Below, piece after piece: positions 30,702-42,413 of a DNA stretch of 64,000 bases. Both the position numbers and the translations under genes were made by a program. The notes beneath the pieces are model-generated. The model saw only the letters and a list, made by a program, of their open reading frames with translations. It did no database searches and was not told where the DNA came from. Where the stretch lies: the NCBI GenBank assembly GCA_907163375.1, contig CAJQUW010004600.1, positions 434,001 through 498,000 on the forward strand, in the 5' to 3' direction. Numbering within the stretch: the first letter of the stretch is position 1; the number at the start of each line of letters is the position of its first letter. The stretch comes from Prostheceraeus crozeri (Eukaryota; Platyhelminthes; Polycladida; Euryleptidae).

Positions 30702-32968
30702 GTTGAAGACAGCGCTTTTTTACTCCAGCACAGTGCATTTATGATTCAACTAGAACGCCACTGCTTGACACGTGCTATAGATATCCAATCAGCACTCAGA
30801 TGTGCGCGCTTTTGGTTACAAATTTTAGACCTGAGGTCTGCGAAAAACCTCAGCTAAACCACACTGCTGCAACAGAACTTTAGACCTGAGGTCTCCGTAA
30901 ACCTCCAGGTCAATCCGAACCTGAGGTCTAGCTAGTCCACACTTCTGCAAGAGACGGCATGTTTCAGTTGCACTGATAGTTGTAGACATTGATAACGAAT
31001 CAGCAACACTGTCAGCGACAAATCGATTCTCGAACTGAAGATTTGGATAGTCACAGCATTCAGATGCAATAGAAAACTTTGACATGATATTGTACAAACT
31101 CGGCCTTGTGCTAGTACCTCTCACATCGTTATTAACCTTCCAATTATCATTTGAGGATTTACTGCACTTTTCTGCCCATTTAACTTTCGCATTTACAATT
31201 TCTTTCTTGACTTTTCCTTTAAGGTGGTTGTACATGTAGAGATCAAAATCTTTCACACGAAAGGCGATCGACGATTAATTAAATTCTTAAGAATCGGGGT
31301 CATCCAAGGCTTGTCGTTTATACTCATAGTGACAGTTGTAGTTGGGATCACAGCACAACAAGAGTCTAGCTTCGAATAGAAAATTTATAATTTTTCATTA
31401 ACCGTGTCAGCTCTGTAAACATCTAAAAAGTCTGTGTTGGCCAAAGTATGGACGCATCTCTCTATGTTTGATTTCCGAAAATCCCACACAACACATGTTT
31501 CGTACTGTCAGGGGTTGTAGAACCCGTCAAAAACACACAATTATGGTCGGATGTGGATAATGGAGGGAGGATATCGCAGTCATCAAAATACAGTTCAAAA
31601 TCTCAAAATGTAGTTCGATAGACATCAAAATATATTCAATATATCAAAATGAATATTCGAATATATTCAAAATACATTCATCAAAATGTAGTTCGATATA
31701 CTGGACGATACATAAATCTTGTCGAGAACATTTTTGCCTCTCGTCGGAGCTACAACCTTATTGACAAGGTCGAAAGAAACCTCTAGACTCGTGGTGTTGA
31801 AATTATTGAAGTCTCTGCAAAATACTACATTTATCTCTGGGTGATCGATCAAAAAGGAGTCAACAATATCAGTAATGAACAAAGATACATTGTCACATGC
31901 GGAAATATTCGGAGGTAAATATAAAGATACAATGAGTAGATGAGAGACTGTTAAATGAATCACAACACACTCAAATAAATCATGTTTACGGATATCAACT
32001 TGTTGCGGTCGAAAGTATTCATGTATCCAGACGCAAGCGCCTCCGCCTATTCTCCCATTACGATCATCTCGAAAAATGATGTATGACTTCAACTGAAATA
32101 GATTGGAGTCAATATCAGAATTGAGCCAAGATTCAGTAACAGTTATTACACCTGGACGGTAAGTAGACTGTAATAAACGCAGTTCATCAAATTTTTGAAA
32201 ATAGACCTTGCATTGATGAGCAAAAACGAAGGCAAAAAGTTGCCGGAAAGACGCGATGTGAGTGACTCAGTATTGTTTGGTAAGTTATCATGGGGTGAGT
32301 TAAGAGCCATGAGTGAAAATTTGATGAATTTTCCTCGTGTATTTTCTCGTTATCGCAGTAAATCGCATTTTTCCAAATGTAAACTTTTTTGTTTTCATTT
32401 TCAGGTTTATTTCTGAGATCATCACGTATATTTCGAAGCCGCTTCTTCAATTGTTGCTGTGAAGGTGTTAAATCAGGGCCGATGTAAACTTTTTCCAATC
32501 GTTTGATGAGAGAAGTGATTTTGCTTTCGACAAGATCAAAGTTCGCTGTTCAGTCCTCCTCAGTGTGATTCGGGGAGGTCTACATTTGCCTGAGACCGGC
32601 CTGCCAAGTCTTAGAACTGACTCGGAATCAGTAACAGCGTCAAAATTTATACCCAGATGCATCATAATGTGTAAAATTGATATTTTAGATTCAGGGTCAA
32701 TCGAATTCTCCGACAAACCATGAATTATGACATTTCGCCTTCTCAAAAAACGCTCATGATTTTCAATTGCAGTCCCTTGTACTTCTTTAGCTTTGGTTAT
32801 TTCAGAGACAGAAGATTTTGAAACAAAGTTATCTGTAGCATGCAAGGCTAATTTCTCATTGCTATCTTTGAGACGTCTATTTTCCAGTTCTAATTTGTCC
32901 ACACGTTCTTTCAAACATATTATTTCATCTTTTAAGCTTTTTATTTCATTTGTTAATGAAGTTATAAC

Positions 32969-33420
32969 AACTGGTCATCAATAAGAAAATGAAATATTTC
33001 TAGATTCGATACAAAGATTTTCAGATGTTCAGTGGTCAAAAGTTTGTAGACACGTTCATACACAGTACATGAATGCAATCATAAGTACCCCCACCCCCTC
33101 CTTTAATCGTATAGAGTGGTTTGTAGTCGTCTATACCTTATTAATCAATTAATTTCTATGCCAAATCAAATCTAGCATTTTAACCATAGAAATGGGTCTT
33201 CATCTCATGTTTTTGTCTTCTAGATGTCTACGGATAACTATGTAATTTTTCACTACTTCATAGTTTTGACATAGCTATTCAGTCCCCTCCATTCAATATT
33301 TCAATACTATTCTGTTGCCAATTGCGATATCAGATAAAACTGCTTATAACAGCTGGCGAAAAAGTAATATCATAGCTGTCGCCACAAATCAACCATTCAT
33401 TCCATACTTCCCTTATATAC
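32969..33420. repeat. Dispersed repeat, copy 2 (matches 18,720-19,165)
   Basis: The segment is nearly identical to copy 1 in the same orientation. It starts at ACAACTGGTCATCAATAAGA and ends at CTTCCCTTATATACTT, after which it is followed by unrelated AT-rich sequence. Its left border coincides with the 5' side of the LINE ORF1. Confidence 0.9.
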
Positions 33421-34663
33421 TTTATATTATATTTATACTTATATACTTATATGCTTTAGACGTTTCAATCAATGCCTAAATCTCAGATATCAGTGCATTG
33501 GACTGTGAACCTGACCTGATTTCTCGCATTGCTTTTGGTGTTGGCATGCTTTAATGATCTTTGTATGCGTCACACAAGAAATGTCACTGAGTGTAGTGTC
33601 ACGTGCAAAAAAACGATATCGTAGGTCCAACCGACGTAGGGAGGTGGTAGAATTATTCCTTGATAACAGCTGATATGTATGATAGCACACTGATCAAACA
33701 ACACTTGCAGAAACGCCATCGAGAAAAATGCACTGATGACAATGACGTGATGGATGACACTAACTGACGAACACCACAGATATGCGGACGTGCAAAACGA
33801 AGATACTTGCGAAGATCGATGACACGACGAAACGCTATTTATAGAACACAGAGACCAGGGATGAGAGGGAAAATCCAAACTCTTGCTACACCGACATCCG
33901 AAATGAACTGTGATCATCAATCAAATGATGAAATCTCCAAAAACACGAAAAGCACTACAAATCGTTGAAAAAGGAGCATATCATTTAAAATACCCGTAGT
34001 GCGAGGATTCTGTAGATCTAAGATGCTCCAAATCATAACGCTTGCAACCATTTGAATAGCCAAATATGGAAACAGAGACGACAAACAAGAATGATTCGAC
34101 CGCACACGTTCAGAGCTCGTCATTATTTTAGAAAAAAGTCTAAAGTTTAGACTTAAGTCGTCTGTATGTGTAGTCTGTATATTTTTTGAAAACAAATACA
34201 ATTATGGCTAAAAGAAAGAGAGTGCTATATTGAAATTGTTGAGCAAAATACTTCAAAATCGAAATAAGTCAATATATTTTTGTGAGCATTATGTTTAGAA
34301 CATCTGTAGAACGGGTGGATTAAAATCAGCATCCTTTTCCGGATGTCAGAATTTGCACTTGTCGATGGTCACCTCATGGCAGATCTTCATAAAATGATAA
34401 GAATATGGAAAGGGATCTTACTCACTCATCCCTTTAAGCATTTTCAGAAGTTTCTGATTGGTACAGTCTCTATTTCGACGGTTGTAGGGTCTAGAATAGA
34501 CATAATTATAGAAAGCGTACTTATTTATGAATGAAAATCGGTCATTTGACAAGTCATGAAGTAATAAAAATTTGATCAAACAATCAGAGAAATACTCAAA
34601 AAAGTGGCTGTGCGGTCAGAAATGACGGTTCAAGACAAGCAAGGAAAGTGCTACAATTTTCAT
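33421..34663. other. No recognisable gene
   Basis: Only short open frames with no motif are present (for example 33,570-33,920 minus and 33,917-34,201 minus). The sequence is host-like in composition. Confidence 0.5.
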
Positions 34664-36220
34664 TTAAACATAAAGACGATTGTATAAAGATGTGCAAAAT
34701 GGTATAAGTGAATTGGCGCGGCGTTTGGTTTTGGACAAAGGTTGATGAAATCGACGGAAGTTCTTGGTTCTTTTTGGACAGAGCCTGTGGAGGATGTTCT
34801 GAGGATTTGACAAATTACGAAAGAATTTCATGGCTTGGTGCTGGCGACGGATGAAAAGTGGAGTAAATTTGTCGCAGTTACATCCAGAGCCACAGATGAT
34901 GCGATGGCACCGACGATGGATCTTCTCTAATTTCCTTGAATTCGTCTCATTCAGCCCGACAAACAAGGAAGAGTTGTACTCCAGGATCCCCAGAATATAC
35001 GCGTAGTAAACTCTAATTAGATCAACTTTTTTCAAAGATGGAACCTTCTTGATTTTATTAAGGGAGAAAATTCTGCCGCTGGCAGATTTGCATATTTTAT
35101 CAACATGATGATCCCAATTCAAATTCTTTTGATATGTGACTCCAAGAAACGTCATGCTCGCGACTTGCTTTACACCTGATACTGAGTTGAGGATGTCAAT
35201 TTCATTGTTGATTAGCATCAATCTGGATTTAGCAGTGTTCAGGGTCAAACCATGAGAAACACAGCAATTGGTAACGTTACTTATCTCGCTTTGTACATGG
35301 ATATGCATTTCAGTTGAGTTTGAATACGGGCTAGCTATGATCATATCGTCGGCGTATTTGAGCATCTTCGATTCTGCTGAGGCAGAAGATAAGGAACCCA
35401 TGTGAGCTGCGAACAAATACGGTGAAAGAATTGATCCCTGCGGTACTCCAGATGTTAGTTTACGGATTTCACTATAAGTTGAAGGGTGTAAGCATACTCT
35501 TTGTCTTCGATCCCTGAGGTAGCCTGCACACCATTTTAAAAATTCACTCGGGAGAGATGATTGAGAAAGGGACAGAATAAGGCTTCCGTGATCTAATCTG
35601 TCAAAGGCCTTACTGAGATCCAAAGAAAGTAAGGCGATCCCTTTCACATTTTTTTCATCCAATCTGCCAGTAATAAAATCGTGTAAGGCGATATTAGCGT
35701 GGAGTGTGGATGAACCTTTCCTAAAGCCAAATTGAAGAGGACCATACATCGAAATCAGAGTCTCTTCCACTGAAGATAAAACCATCTTCTCCAGCATTTT
35801 TGCACGTATAGGAAGAATGGATATTGGTCTTAAGTCAGAGATGGACGGATTTCTTTTCTTTGGTACGGGAGTGACATTTGCCAATTTCCATTGAGAAGGT
35901 AATGACTTTTCTTCCAAAGATAAAATGAAAAGATGGAAAATTAGATCAGCTAGTACACTTCTTGCTTCACGTAGAATGCGGGGAGACAATCCATAGCTTC
36001 CAGAGGATTTCTTTGTGTTAAGGGATTCTAACATAGCATGGATCGTAGACCCGTTAATGTTAGGACTCCAGATTTTCTCATCACTGGGTAGTTCATCCAT
36101 GATGCTTTCCCAATCAGGAGAATCACCATAGGCGGTCATTTTGGCGGAATTATTTTCAGTTTGGCGGAAATTAATTTCACGATTTCCGCCAATTGGCGGA
36201 AATGATTTTTTCTTTCTCAT
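34664..36220 (-). CDS. Jockey/CR1-superfamily LINE reverse transcriptase, 5'-truncated but open
   Basis: A single frame of 518 codons is open. RT blocks in order are NTKKSSGSYGLSPRILREA (block 0/1), KLANVTPVPKKRNPSISDLR, LRPISILPIRAKMLEKMV, LLSLDLSKAFDRLDHGSLI with the first catalytic Asp, TSGVPQGSILSPYLFAAHM, and LKYADDMIIA with the catalytic Asp pair. The MTFLGVTYQKNLNWDHHV and thumb regions follow. The tail has RRCHRIICGSGCNCDKF. The endonuclease and ORF1 are missing. The first 30 residues derive from a GGCGGAAA-repeat region (36,125-36,210), so the true LINE coding starts near MTAYGDSPDWES. All catalytic residues are present, and lack of stops suggests it is younger than the LINE at 28-33 kb. 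Confidence 0.88.
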   Translation of the reverse strand: MRKKKSFPPIGGNREINFRQTENNSAKMTAYGDSPDWESIMDELPSDEKIWSPNINGSTIHAMLESLNTKKSSGSYGLSPRILREARSVLADLIFHLFILSLEEKSLPSQWKLANVTPVPKKRNPSISDLRPISILPIRAKMLEKMVLSSVEETLISMYGPLQFGFRKGSSTLHANIALHDFITGRLDEKNVKGIALLSLDLSKAFDRLDHGSLILSLSQSSLPSEFLKWCAGYLRDRRQRVCLHPSTYSEIRKLTSGVPQGSILSPYLFAAHMGSLSSASAESKMLKYADDMIIASPYSNSTEMHIHVQSEISNVTNCCVSHGLTLNTAKSRLMLINNEIDILNSVSGVKQVASMTFLGVTYQKNLNWDHHVDKICKSASGRIFSLNKIKKVPSLKKVDLIRVYYAYILGILEYNSSLFVGLNETNSRKLEKIHRRCHRIICGSGCNCDKFTPLFIRRQHQAMKFFRNLSNPQNILHRLCPKRTKNFRRFHQPLSKTKRRANSLIPFCTSLYNRLYV

Positions 36221-36890
36221 GGTGGCTTGTTATAAGCTAATTATCTGTTTTGTTGATCTGCAGAGGTCCGACGCACGCTGTTAGGGAAGCCTGTCTGACT
36301 CTTTCCCATTCGCACCAAACATTTTCAGGAAACAATTAGCCTTTAATCCACAGACCTAGTAACGGTGAATGATGAATCCACAGTAACGGTGAATGAATGC
36401 AGTCGTCCCTAATCCTAGGTCTGTGCTTTAATCGTTGAATCTGGAAAACTAGGAAAAGCAAGCGTGCGTTGGTGTGACGTCATTCAGTGTGTTTCTAGCT
36501 GCTGTTGAAGTCAACACGAGATGTTCCCTAAATCAGCAGCATCAGCGTGTATTCCGACGTCCACAACACCTTGATGGCAGCCTTCCACTTTTCTGTGATT
36601 TTCTCCGTCCACAGACTCTTCGGTAATATATACATTGCCTGATCCGTCGTCGCATGGAAGGGCTAGCAGTTTTTATGGCGAAGATTCCATTCTTTTTATA
36701 CGATATGACTGATTCAGGTCAGAATCACTGACTGAGGAAAAGTGGTGAATGTTAAGGCGCATTGTTCTGTGGTGGTACAACTGAAAAGATCCAAATATAG
36801 CTCTCTTCAAGCCATCATTTTTTTAATGGCGGAATTTTTTAAGAGTTGGCGGAAATTTTTTGAGCGATTTCCGCCAATTAGCGGAAGGCT
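36125..36890. repeat. Segment flanked by direct repeats of a GGCGGAAA palindromic block
   Basis: A block of about 65 bp with three GGCGGAA/TTCCGCC units occurs at about 36,138-36,205 and again in the same orientation at about 36,823-36,888. Units include TTGGCGGAAAT and GATTTCCGCCAATT. The sequence between (about 620 bp) has no coding capacity. It also contains CACAGACCTAG...CTAGGTCTGTG inverted ends (about 36,349-36,425). It may be a small transposon or a tandem-repeat expansion. Confidence 0.55.
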
Positions 36891-37245
36891 CGACGACGAA
36901 AAGAAAACCCTGGCGGTCATGAAGGTGTCGCTGATGGCCTCTGAGGCGTAGGGGAGGGACGAATATTGCCGTATGAGGTTGTTCAAATTTTTTGCGGATG
37001 ACGATGCACCAGTGCCTTTGACAACTTTCCAAGGGTCTGCTACCTAAACTCTAACACACCTCAGGCATTCTTTCAACACGTTTATCCATGACTTCTTATG
37101 TTTTTCTGCTCCTCTTTTCATCTTCCACTTCCATCCACCCAACTTTTGGGATCCACTCTGTCTTATCTCTCCATCCTACGTGGCCAAACCAACGCAGTCT
37201 TGCACTTCTCGCGATGTCTGTGACGTTCTACAAACCCAGTTCTTT
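36890..37245 (-). pseudogene. LINE fragment, C-terminal reverse-transcriptase tail
   Basis: On the minus strand one frame reads IARSARLRWFGHVGWRDKTE and then a Gly/Arg/Lys-rich segment. The (R)LRWFGHV motif and following basic linker are the hallmark of the C-terminal tail of many LINE reverse transcriptases. Shifts and stops follow within 60 codons. It belongs to a different LINE family than the 34.6-36.2 kb element, whose tail is CHRII.G..CNC. Confidence 0.6.
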
Positions 37246-37557
37246 TCATTCAATGGCTGATGGTTTCACTATCAACACAACAGGACTTGCAACAGGACGT
37301 GGCTTGCCAACATGGTAATATTGCCATGATAATGTCAAATTTTCAACACATGGATAACGAGCTCTGTGTGCTTCAGCGTTCACATACATGTAGTTGAAGT
37401 GAAGTAGGTACTCATTGTTGAAATATAACCATTTGATTGTTCCGTTCGTCAAATGATTTATTTTTGTGGCTTGGAAAGTTAATAGACATTTAGTTGGCTT
37501 GAATTCTTCAATTGCATAGGCTGTTAGTATGACATGTAGGTTACAATAACAAAACAC
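37246..37557 (-). CDS. Unrecognised open frame, possible exon fragment
   Basis: A 103-codon minus frame contains TKINHLTNGTIKWLYFNNEY, HFNYMYVNAEAHRARYPC and NLTLSWQYYHVGKPRPV. Aromatic spacing and potential N-glycosylation sites look like an extracellular domain, but I cannot match a family. It abuts the LINE tail fragment, so it may equally be retroelement debris. Confidence 0.2.
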   Translation of the reverse strand: MFCYCNLHVILTAYAIEEFKPTKCLLTFQATKINHLTNGTIKWLYFNNEYLLHFNYMYVNAEAHRARYPCVENLTLSWQYYHVGKPRPVASPVVLIVKPSAIE

Positions 37558-37559
37558 AA

Positions 37560-40500
37560 CTAGTCATGATGATGCCAGGCTCATATAGTCTAGTGACGCA
37601 GCAACCTCTACTTCAGAGAAAAAATGATTGAATAAAGGCTCTATTTCTGAAGTCAGAAATTCGCCTCCAGTTTGTCACACAATAGTTGATAGTTGGCAAT
37701 CGGTGATTTGCATGTTCTACATTAGGCGTGCGACTCTTGACAGCTATCTCAGCTATTAGCTGGAACCAGAAAACATTCATAAGAAGATATAGAAAGCTAT
37801 TAATTAAAATTCAAAAACAGAAAAGAGAAGTCCCATTCGTTGCGATGGAATGAGCCATATTCAATCAATTCGGGACATCACAAAGTCCCCTTCTTTAGAG
37901 GTTCAACGATTTCGACGAGCAACATCAAGAGAATGCTCAGATGATACCCTTTCTCCCCACGCCTGATCCGTTATCATATTTGCATAACTTCTTATTGAAA
38001 AATTGTTCATATGTAGAGAGAGGGATAGGATGTCGGCTATTGCCTTTCCTTGACTTATTATTCAACGAGGAAACTTAGCTTCTCCATTTACAGGAGGCCC
38101 ACCCATTTGCCTTAATCTTCGATTGTTTCATCTTGTGAATACTTATAAGTGACTCGTGCGAAGTCCAAATGTTCGAGCAAAACGGTTCAGTTTAAAGTTT
38201 GAGCAAGATCATATGAGAGGTGCTTTTAATGGACAATGGTTATTATCGCAGAGAAGATGACCAATGATCGGCTGGTCAGTCAGTGTCTGAAAACAGCTGA
38301 GAAACTCCTGTCTCCTCATTTCCATACATACATGGTGTTGGTGACAGAATGAGGTCGGTTATGGCTTCTGAGGACACCTGTCAGTACGTTGCGCTTTCTG
38401 CCATTGTAAATCAAAAAGTTCTATTTAGATACCAACCTGAGTAGTAAAAGGAAGAGCACTGAAATTACAGAACCGTTGAGACAATATGGACTATCTTTGT
38501 AGAAAATCAGAAAGTGGCTTGTATTGTTGCCAAATTTTGTCGTTCGAAAATTGTCCTATTCAAATCTCGGATACTAATTTCAATAACTTTCTGAAACATA
38601 GTTTAGCGAAGACTAACAAGCTTTTAAGTGACAATACGAATCATAGCCCAGTCTAACGCAAAGTCACTATAATTTACAGAATAAACATGCAGTTTCTACA
38701 TCTTTGATAAGACGTGGACAAGTTGAATTGATTGGTTTAATGACTGAAGATTCGTTTCAATGTCTTAGTGAACAACATTCCTACTAAGTTTGTTAATATT
38801 GCTGTCGATTAACTCAACGTTGCTGTCAATTAATTAACAAATTTCTTTGATTTTCACAGAATATATCAATGCTGGCCAGTCATATATAAAATATTCAGAA
38901 AATTATAATGAGCATTCCAAGTGATTCAGATTGAATATAACGACGACAACAACTTCAACTGAATTTTGAAGAACCTAATGGACAAAGAATGTTTGTGGCC
39001 CACTATATAAATCTAATTTCCGCAAATAGCAAGTCATATTAGGCCCATAGTAATTGTAAAAACATGCTAGCCTGTTGCATCACTATGCAGAGCGCAGACT
39101 GGATTGATTTATAATGTAATTTTTACACCAGTGACATATCCAGATACAGTATTCTTATGAGGCGCTGCGGAGATCAGATATACATGCATATATTGCAAGC
39201 TTTGGTTTTGTGCTATCGCGACTTCATTATTCGGTTTGATTTCGGCATGCAGACTGTCTACATGAAAGCTACGTGTATGACGGTCTACATGCAGCTCATC
39301 GCAATATGAGAGATCATCAAGGGAAGGCATAGAAATCTTCCTTGTTGCAGCCCTACGGAAAAGTTGATAATACACTGGCTGGAATCATCATATAAATGCA
39401 TGAGGTGTTCATAAGGAAGCACAATTATAGCTATCGTCTCAATCGTCTCAATCGGTGTCGGAGAGATTTATATAGAGCGTGGAATTTTATAAATTCGGAC
39501 ATTCTTTTGTACTTCTATTGGTTGGCAATGACGAAAATGATGGTATAACAATTCACATCAAAGAGCAAATGTGATCGCAATCATCTACATATATTAACGC
39601 GAATCCAGACTTAAGGAAATAATACTTTTTCGCGTGCAACGATTGCAGCACCTTGGATACACCGGTGCTGCTCAATGTCTTTCAAAGCTAGGACGAGTGA
39701 AATTCCTGTTCCTTGGGAGCCATTTTCTACCTGATATTTAACAATGCTCTGAATGTTAAATGCATCGTCTAATATATATAGCGGTGTCTAACTCCTTAAA
39801 GAGAGTACTCCTTCGAAAAGATAGTGATGGTTACAAATAGTTTGATGCCTGGAATAATTCCACAATTGCATTCATTCTGAAATCTCTGAAGCAATTCAAA
39901 TTGTCTCAACTCCAAAATTAAGGCAGCATGCCATAAAATGCAATCCATTATCAAATGATGACCTACACGATGATATAACTATTTGATAGTGTGAGCATAA
40001 AGCATAAAAACACAAAACATCTGCGATACGGACATGAGCTTCGTATGTGCACTATCTATAATCAGGGAACGAATAAAAAATACACCGCCAAAATATTGTT
40101 CGCATTTTGCAGACTTTTTCTAAAAAAAATTTTGATGTTAAGCTTGTCCAAAAACATTAAACAATGACAACAAATCGCCATAAAGTCAATTCAATTTATA
40201 CTAATTTTCTGTGTAATGCGTAAGTGTATGTTATACATTATATTGATGCCGACATGACTTAACTACATGTATTTTCATGAAGTCTTACAGTTCCAGTTAG
40301 GCTCAAAATATGGATGAAACTGTTCACGTAAGTGTTGCGATTTGCAAAACTTCGGTCCACAGTCCACTCCACTCTTTGGGAGTTGTGCATCCCGAGTTCT
40401 ATGTCATATTATTCATAGACATCCCTGCTAGCGTACAGCTGGTCGTTGACGGCGCACGTTTCCATCTGGATAACAAACTTCTTTGTTTAGTCTTCCCAGC

Positions 40501-40700
40501 TTAGACAGACGATCTTCACACGAGTGTGCATTGTAGAAGGTGATGAGCAATGACTGTGTGAAGGCTATTCAATAAGTAGCCTGATAAAATACAACTAATG
40601 AGTATTTTTGATGTTGATAGAATTCGCAAATTCTAATTTGACAGTCGAAGACATTTAATTTTTGAAAATCGCTGAAAATTGAAACATCCCATTTTACTAC
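37560..40700. other. No recognisable gene
   Basis: This is about 3.1 kb of host-like sequence with stops in all frames at short intervals. The longest frames (39,109-39,375 minus; 40,310-40,504 plus) carry no motif. Confidence 0.5.
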
Positions 40701-40719
40701 AGAAATACTTCAATCTTAC

Positions 40720-41004
40720 TTTCTGGAAATCCATTTCTTTACAAGGCTCTGAGAATTTGACACAAGATCCGTTATCTGGATTGTACGTCATTCCATGGCA
40801 AAGTGAACTCTGTGAACATTCTAGAGCACACTCTAGATACGAAGAAACTCTCACAGTGGATGTTTTTGCTGTGCAACTGATGCTTGTCAATGATGAAGAT
40901 TTGGTGAAAATCATCTGAGAGCGTATGTACATGCCCTTTGCTCTCGGAACAATAGATGAAAAAACACAGATGTTGTAGAGAAATTGAAGTACAACCTTCA
41001 TCAA
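40720..41004 (-). CDS. Probable host exon encoding a PAN/apple-like domain
   Basis: On the minus strand, TTTTTATTTACAG just upstream of 41,004 is a good acceptor. CCAGAAAGTAAGATTG gives a donor GTAAGA right after 40,720. The enclosed exon is 285 bp (95 codons) and open. It contains SSYLECALECSQSSLCHGM, TYNPDNGSCVKF and a final Cys, the spacing of a PAN/apple domain (C...L.C...C.G..Y....C). A hydrophobic start (VVLQFLYNICVFSSIV) could be a signal segment or part of the domain. The rest of the gene was not found in the window. It may be a lone or relic exon. Confidence 0.45.
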
Positions 41005-41207
41005 CTGTAAATAAAAAGGAGGTTATTAAAATGATGTCAAAGGTGTAAATTGGCTTCCAAAATGGTGCATGAAACAGTGTAGAAAATTTCCCCAAAATTA
41101 GCGGTGAAATGCTTTTATGTAATTTATTCATTTAAAAAATAAGACATTAACAACATTTACAAAATATACTTTACTATAGACATCATTTCTCATCTCTCTA
41201 TCATCAT

Positions 41208-42287
41208 TCATTTTTCAAAGTGTCCGCCATTCTCATCTAAACACCGTTGGCATCGCTTCGGGAAGTCTCTGAAAGCATCACGAAACATTTTCTGTGGTAT
41301 GGCATTCAGCTCTTGTTGAATTCGTTCTTCCAGTTCTCTTGTCGACAGAAAATGGATACCGGGAGGTTGGAAAACACGATCACGTAGATAGGCCCAAATC
41401 CAAAAGTCACACACAGTTAGGTCTGCAGACCTTGCCGGCCATTCAATGTGACCACGTCGTCCAATCCATTGCCCGGGAAGATTACCGTCGAGCAGCCGCC
41501 TGGCATTGAGACAATAGTGGCTGGAGGCTCCGTCTTGCTGAAACAGTGTTTGTCTGTACCTTGAAAAGTATGGAATGACTTTCTCACGCAAAATACCACA
41601 GTATCGGTCACCATTCATGGTTTGAGGACTAATGTCACTGGCCACAATGCCATAGAAAGAAACACACGCCTATACTGTTAAAGATGGAGTTTGACCTGGG
41701 TTTGTAATTCGCTCATGAGGATTTGCTGTACTCCAATAATGAATGTTGTGCTTGTTGATAGAGCCTGTCAAATGAAAGACACATTCATCCGAAAATGAGA
41801 GCTTTCTTAGAAACGCTGGATCGTTGACGAAACGGTCATTCATAGTTTCACAAAATTGACGACGACGATCGTCATCACCATCAATTAGTTCTTGACTGTA
41901 CACTGGCTTATATGGATGCATATCACACTGTTGAAGGATTCTGTGCACTGATGATTTGGATATATTCAAATCGCTTGATAATCTTCGAGTTGATGTTGTG
42001 TTGTCATTTTCAATGGCATGTAAAACACGCTGAGTATTCTCATTGCTTGCAACACTCACCGGTCTTCCTTGTCCGGCTTGTCGGTGCACCAGACAGCCAG
42101 TGTTCAACAATTTCTTCTTCCAGTTAATTATTGTTTGCCTGGGCGGCGCTTCTTTGTTAAATTCCTCTCTAAATCGCAGTCGGTTCTGTTCTACTGACAC
42201 TTCATTCGTTATAATCCAGGCTGTAATTGTAATTTGCTCTTCCTTCATATATTCCATTGCAAATTCGAGGTACATAGGTGTAAACAC
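41208..42287 (-). pseudogene. DD41D mariner-like transposase, one interruption
   Basis: The first frame (42,287-41,670) has an N-terminal helix-turn-helix region of the DUF4817 type (NRLRFREEFNKEAPPRQTII), a GQGRPVSV linker and RRLSSDLNISKSSVHRIL. It then carries the first catalytic Asp in LSFSDECVFHLTG and NIHYWSTANPHE. A stop at about 41,670 lies just before ACVSFYGIVAS, after which the frame continues to 41,208. There the second Asp is in LFQQDGASSHY and the third in SADLTVCDFWIWAYL. There are 41 residues between the second and third Asp, counted from the sequence, as in the DD41D group. One stop separates it from an intact enzyme. Confidence 0.82.
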
Positions 42288-42413
42288 AGTTCAACAGTGC
42301 GCAGAGTGAACAACTGAATGAATCATTACTTCAAAACTGATAGCTATCGATTCGCACTGTCTACTGTCTGCTTTTAAACATAGAAATTGAATCAGCCAGC
42401 GTGAATTCAGACT

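Larger units (their letters stand above)
29485..30957 (+). mobile_element. PIF/Harbinger transposon, internally deleted
   Basis: The termini CCGTCTCTTGCAGAAGTG are perfect inverted repeats and extend with a few mismatches to about 38 bp. CAT flanks both sides (29,482-29,484 and 30,958-30,960), a 3-bp duplication as in Harbinger. Many palindromic AGACCTSAGGTCT motifs lie near both ends. It carries the two Harbinger proteins tail to tail: transposase on plus, and a Myb/SANT-like DNA-binding protein on minus. It sits inside the LINE, so it is younger than the LINE. Confidence 0.88.
28231..32968 (-). mobile_element. Jockey/CR1-superfamily LINE, degenerate, split by a Harbinger insertion
   Basis: Read on the minus strand from about 32,968. 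An ORF1-like coiled coil comes first, with a nucleic-acid-binding-like region (32,468-32,914). A linker (32,187-32,498) and the apurinic-type endonuclease (31,667-32,092) follow. The endonuclease has GGGACVWIHEYF, IVSLYLPPN and INVVFCRDFNNF. A connector (30,961-31,256) leads to the Harbinger insertion, and then comes the reverse transcriptase (28,242-29,470). RT motifs are LRPITVLPELEKILE, LLSLDFSRAFDAVSH, RSGVPQGSLIGPLLF and VKYADDTMII. The tail has RCHRIIHGQECNC. Numerous shifts and stops make it dead. The tail motif CHRII(H/C)G..CNC is shared with the 34,664-36,220 LINE, so the two are related families. Confidence 0.85.

Noticed and set aside
33490-34201. Cys/Ser-rich minus frames as host exons
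   Set aside because: No splice-site pair, no domain spacing, and overlapping competing frames.
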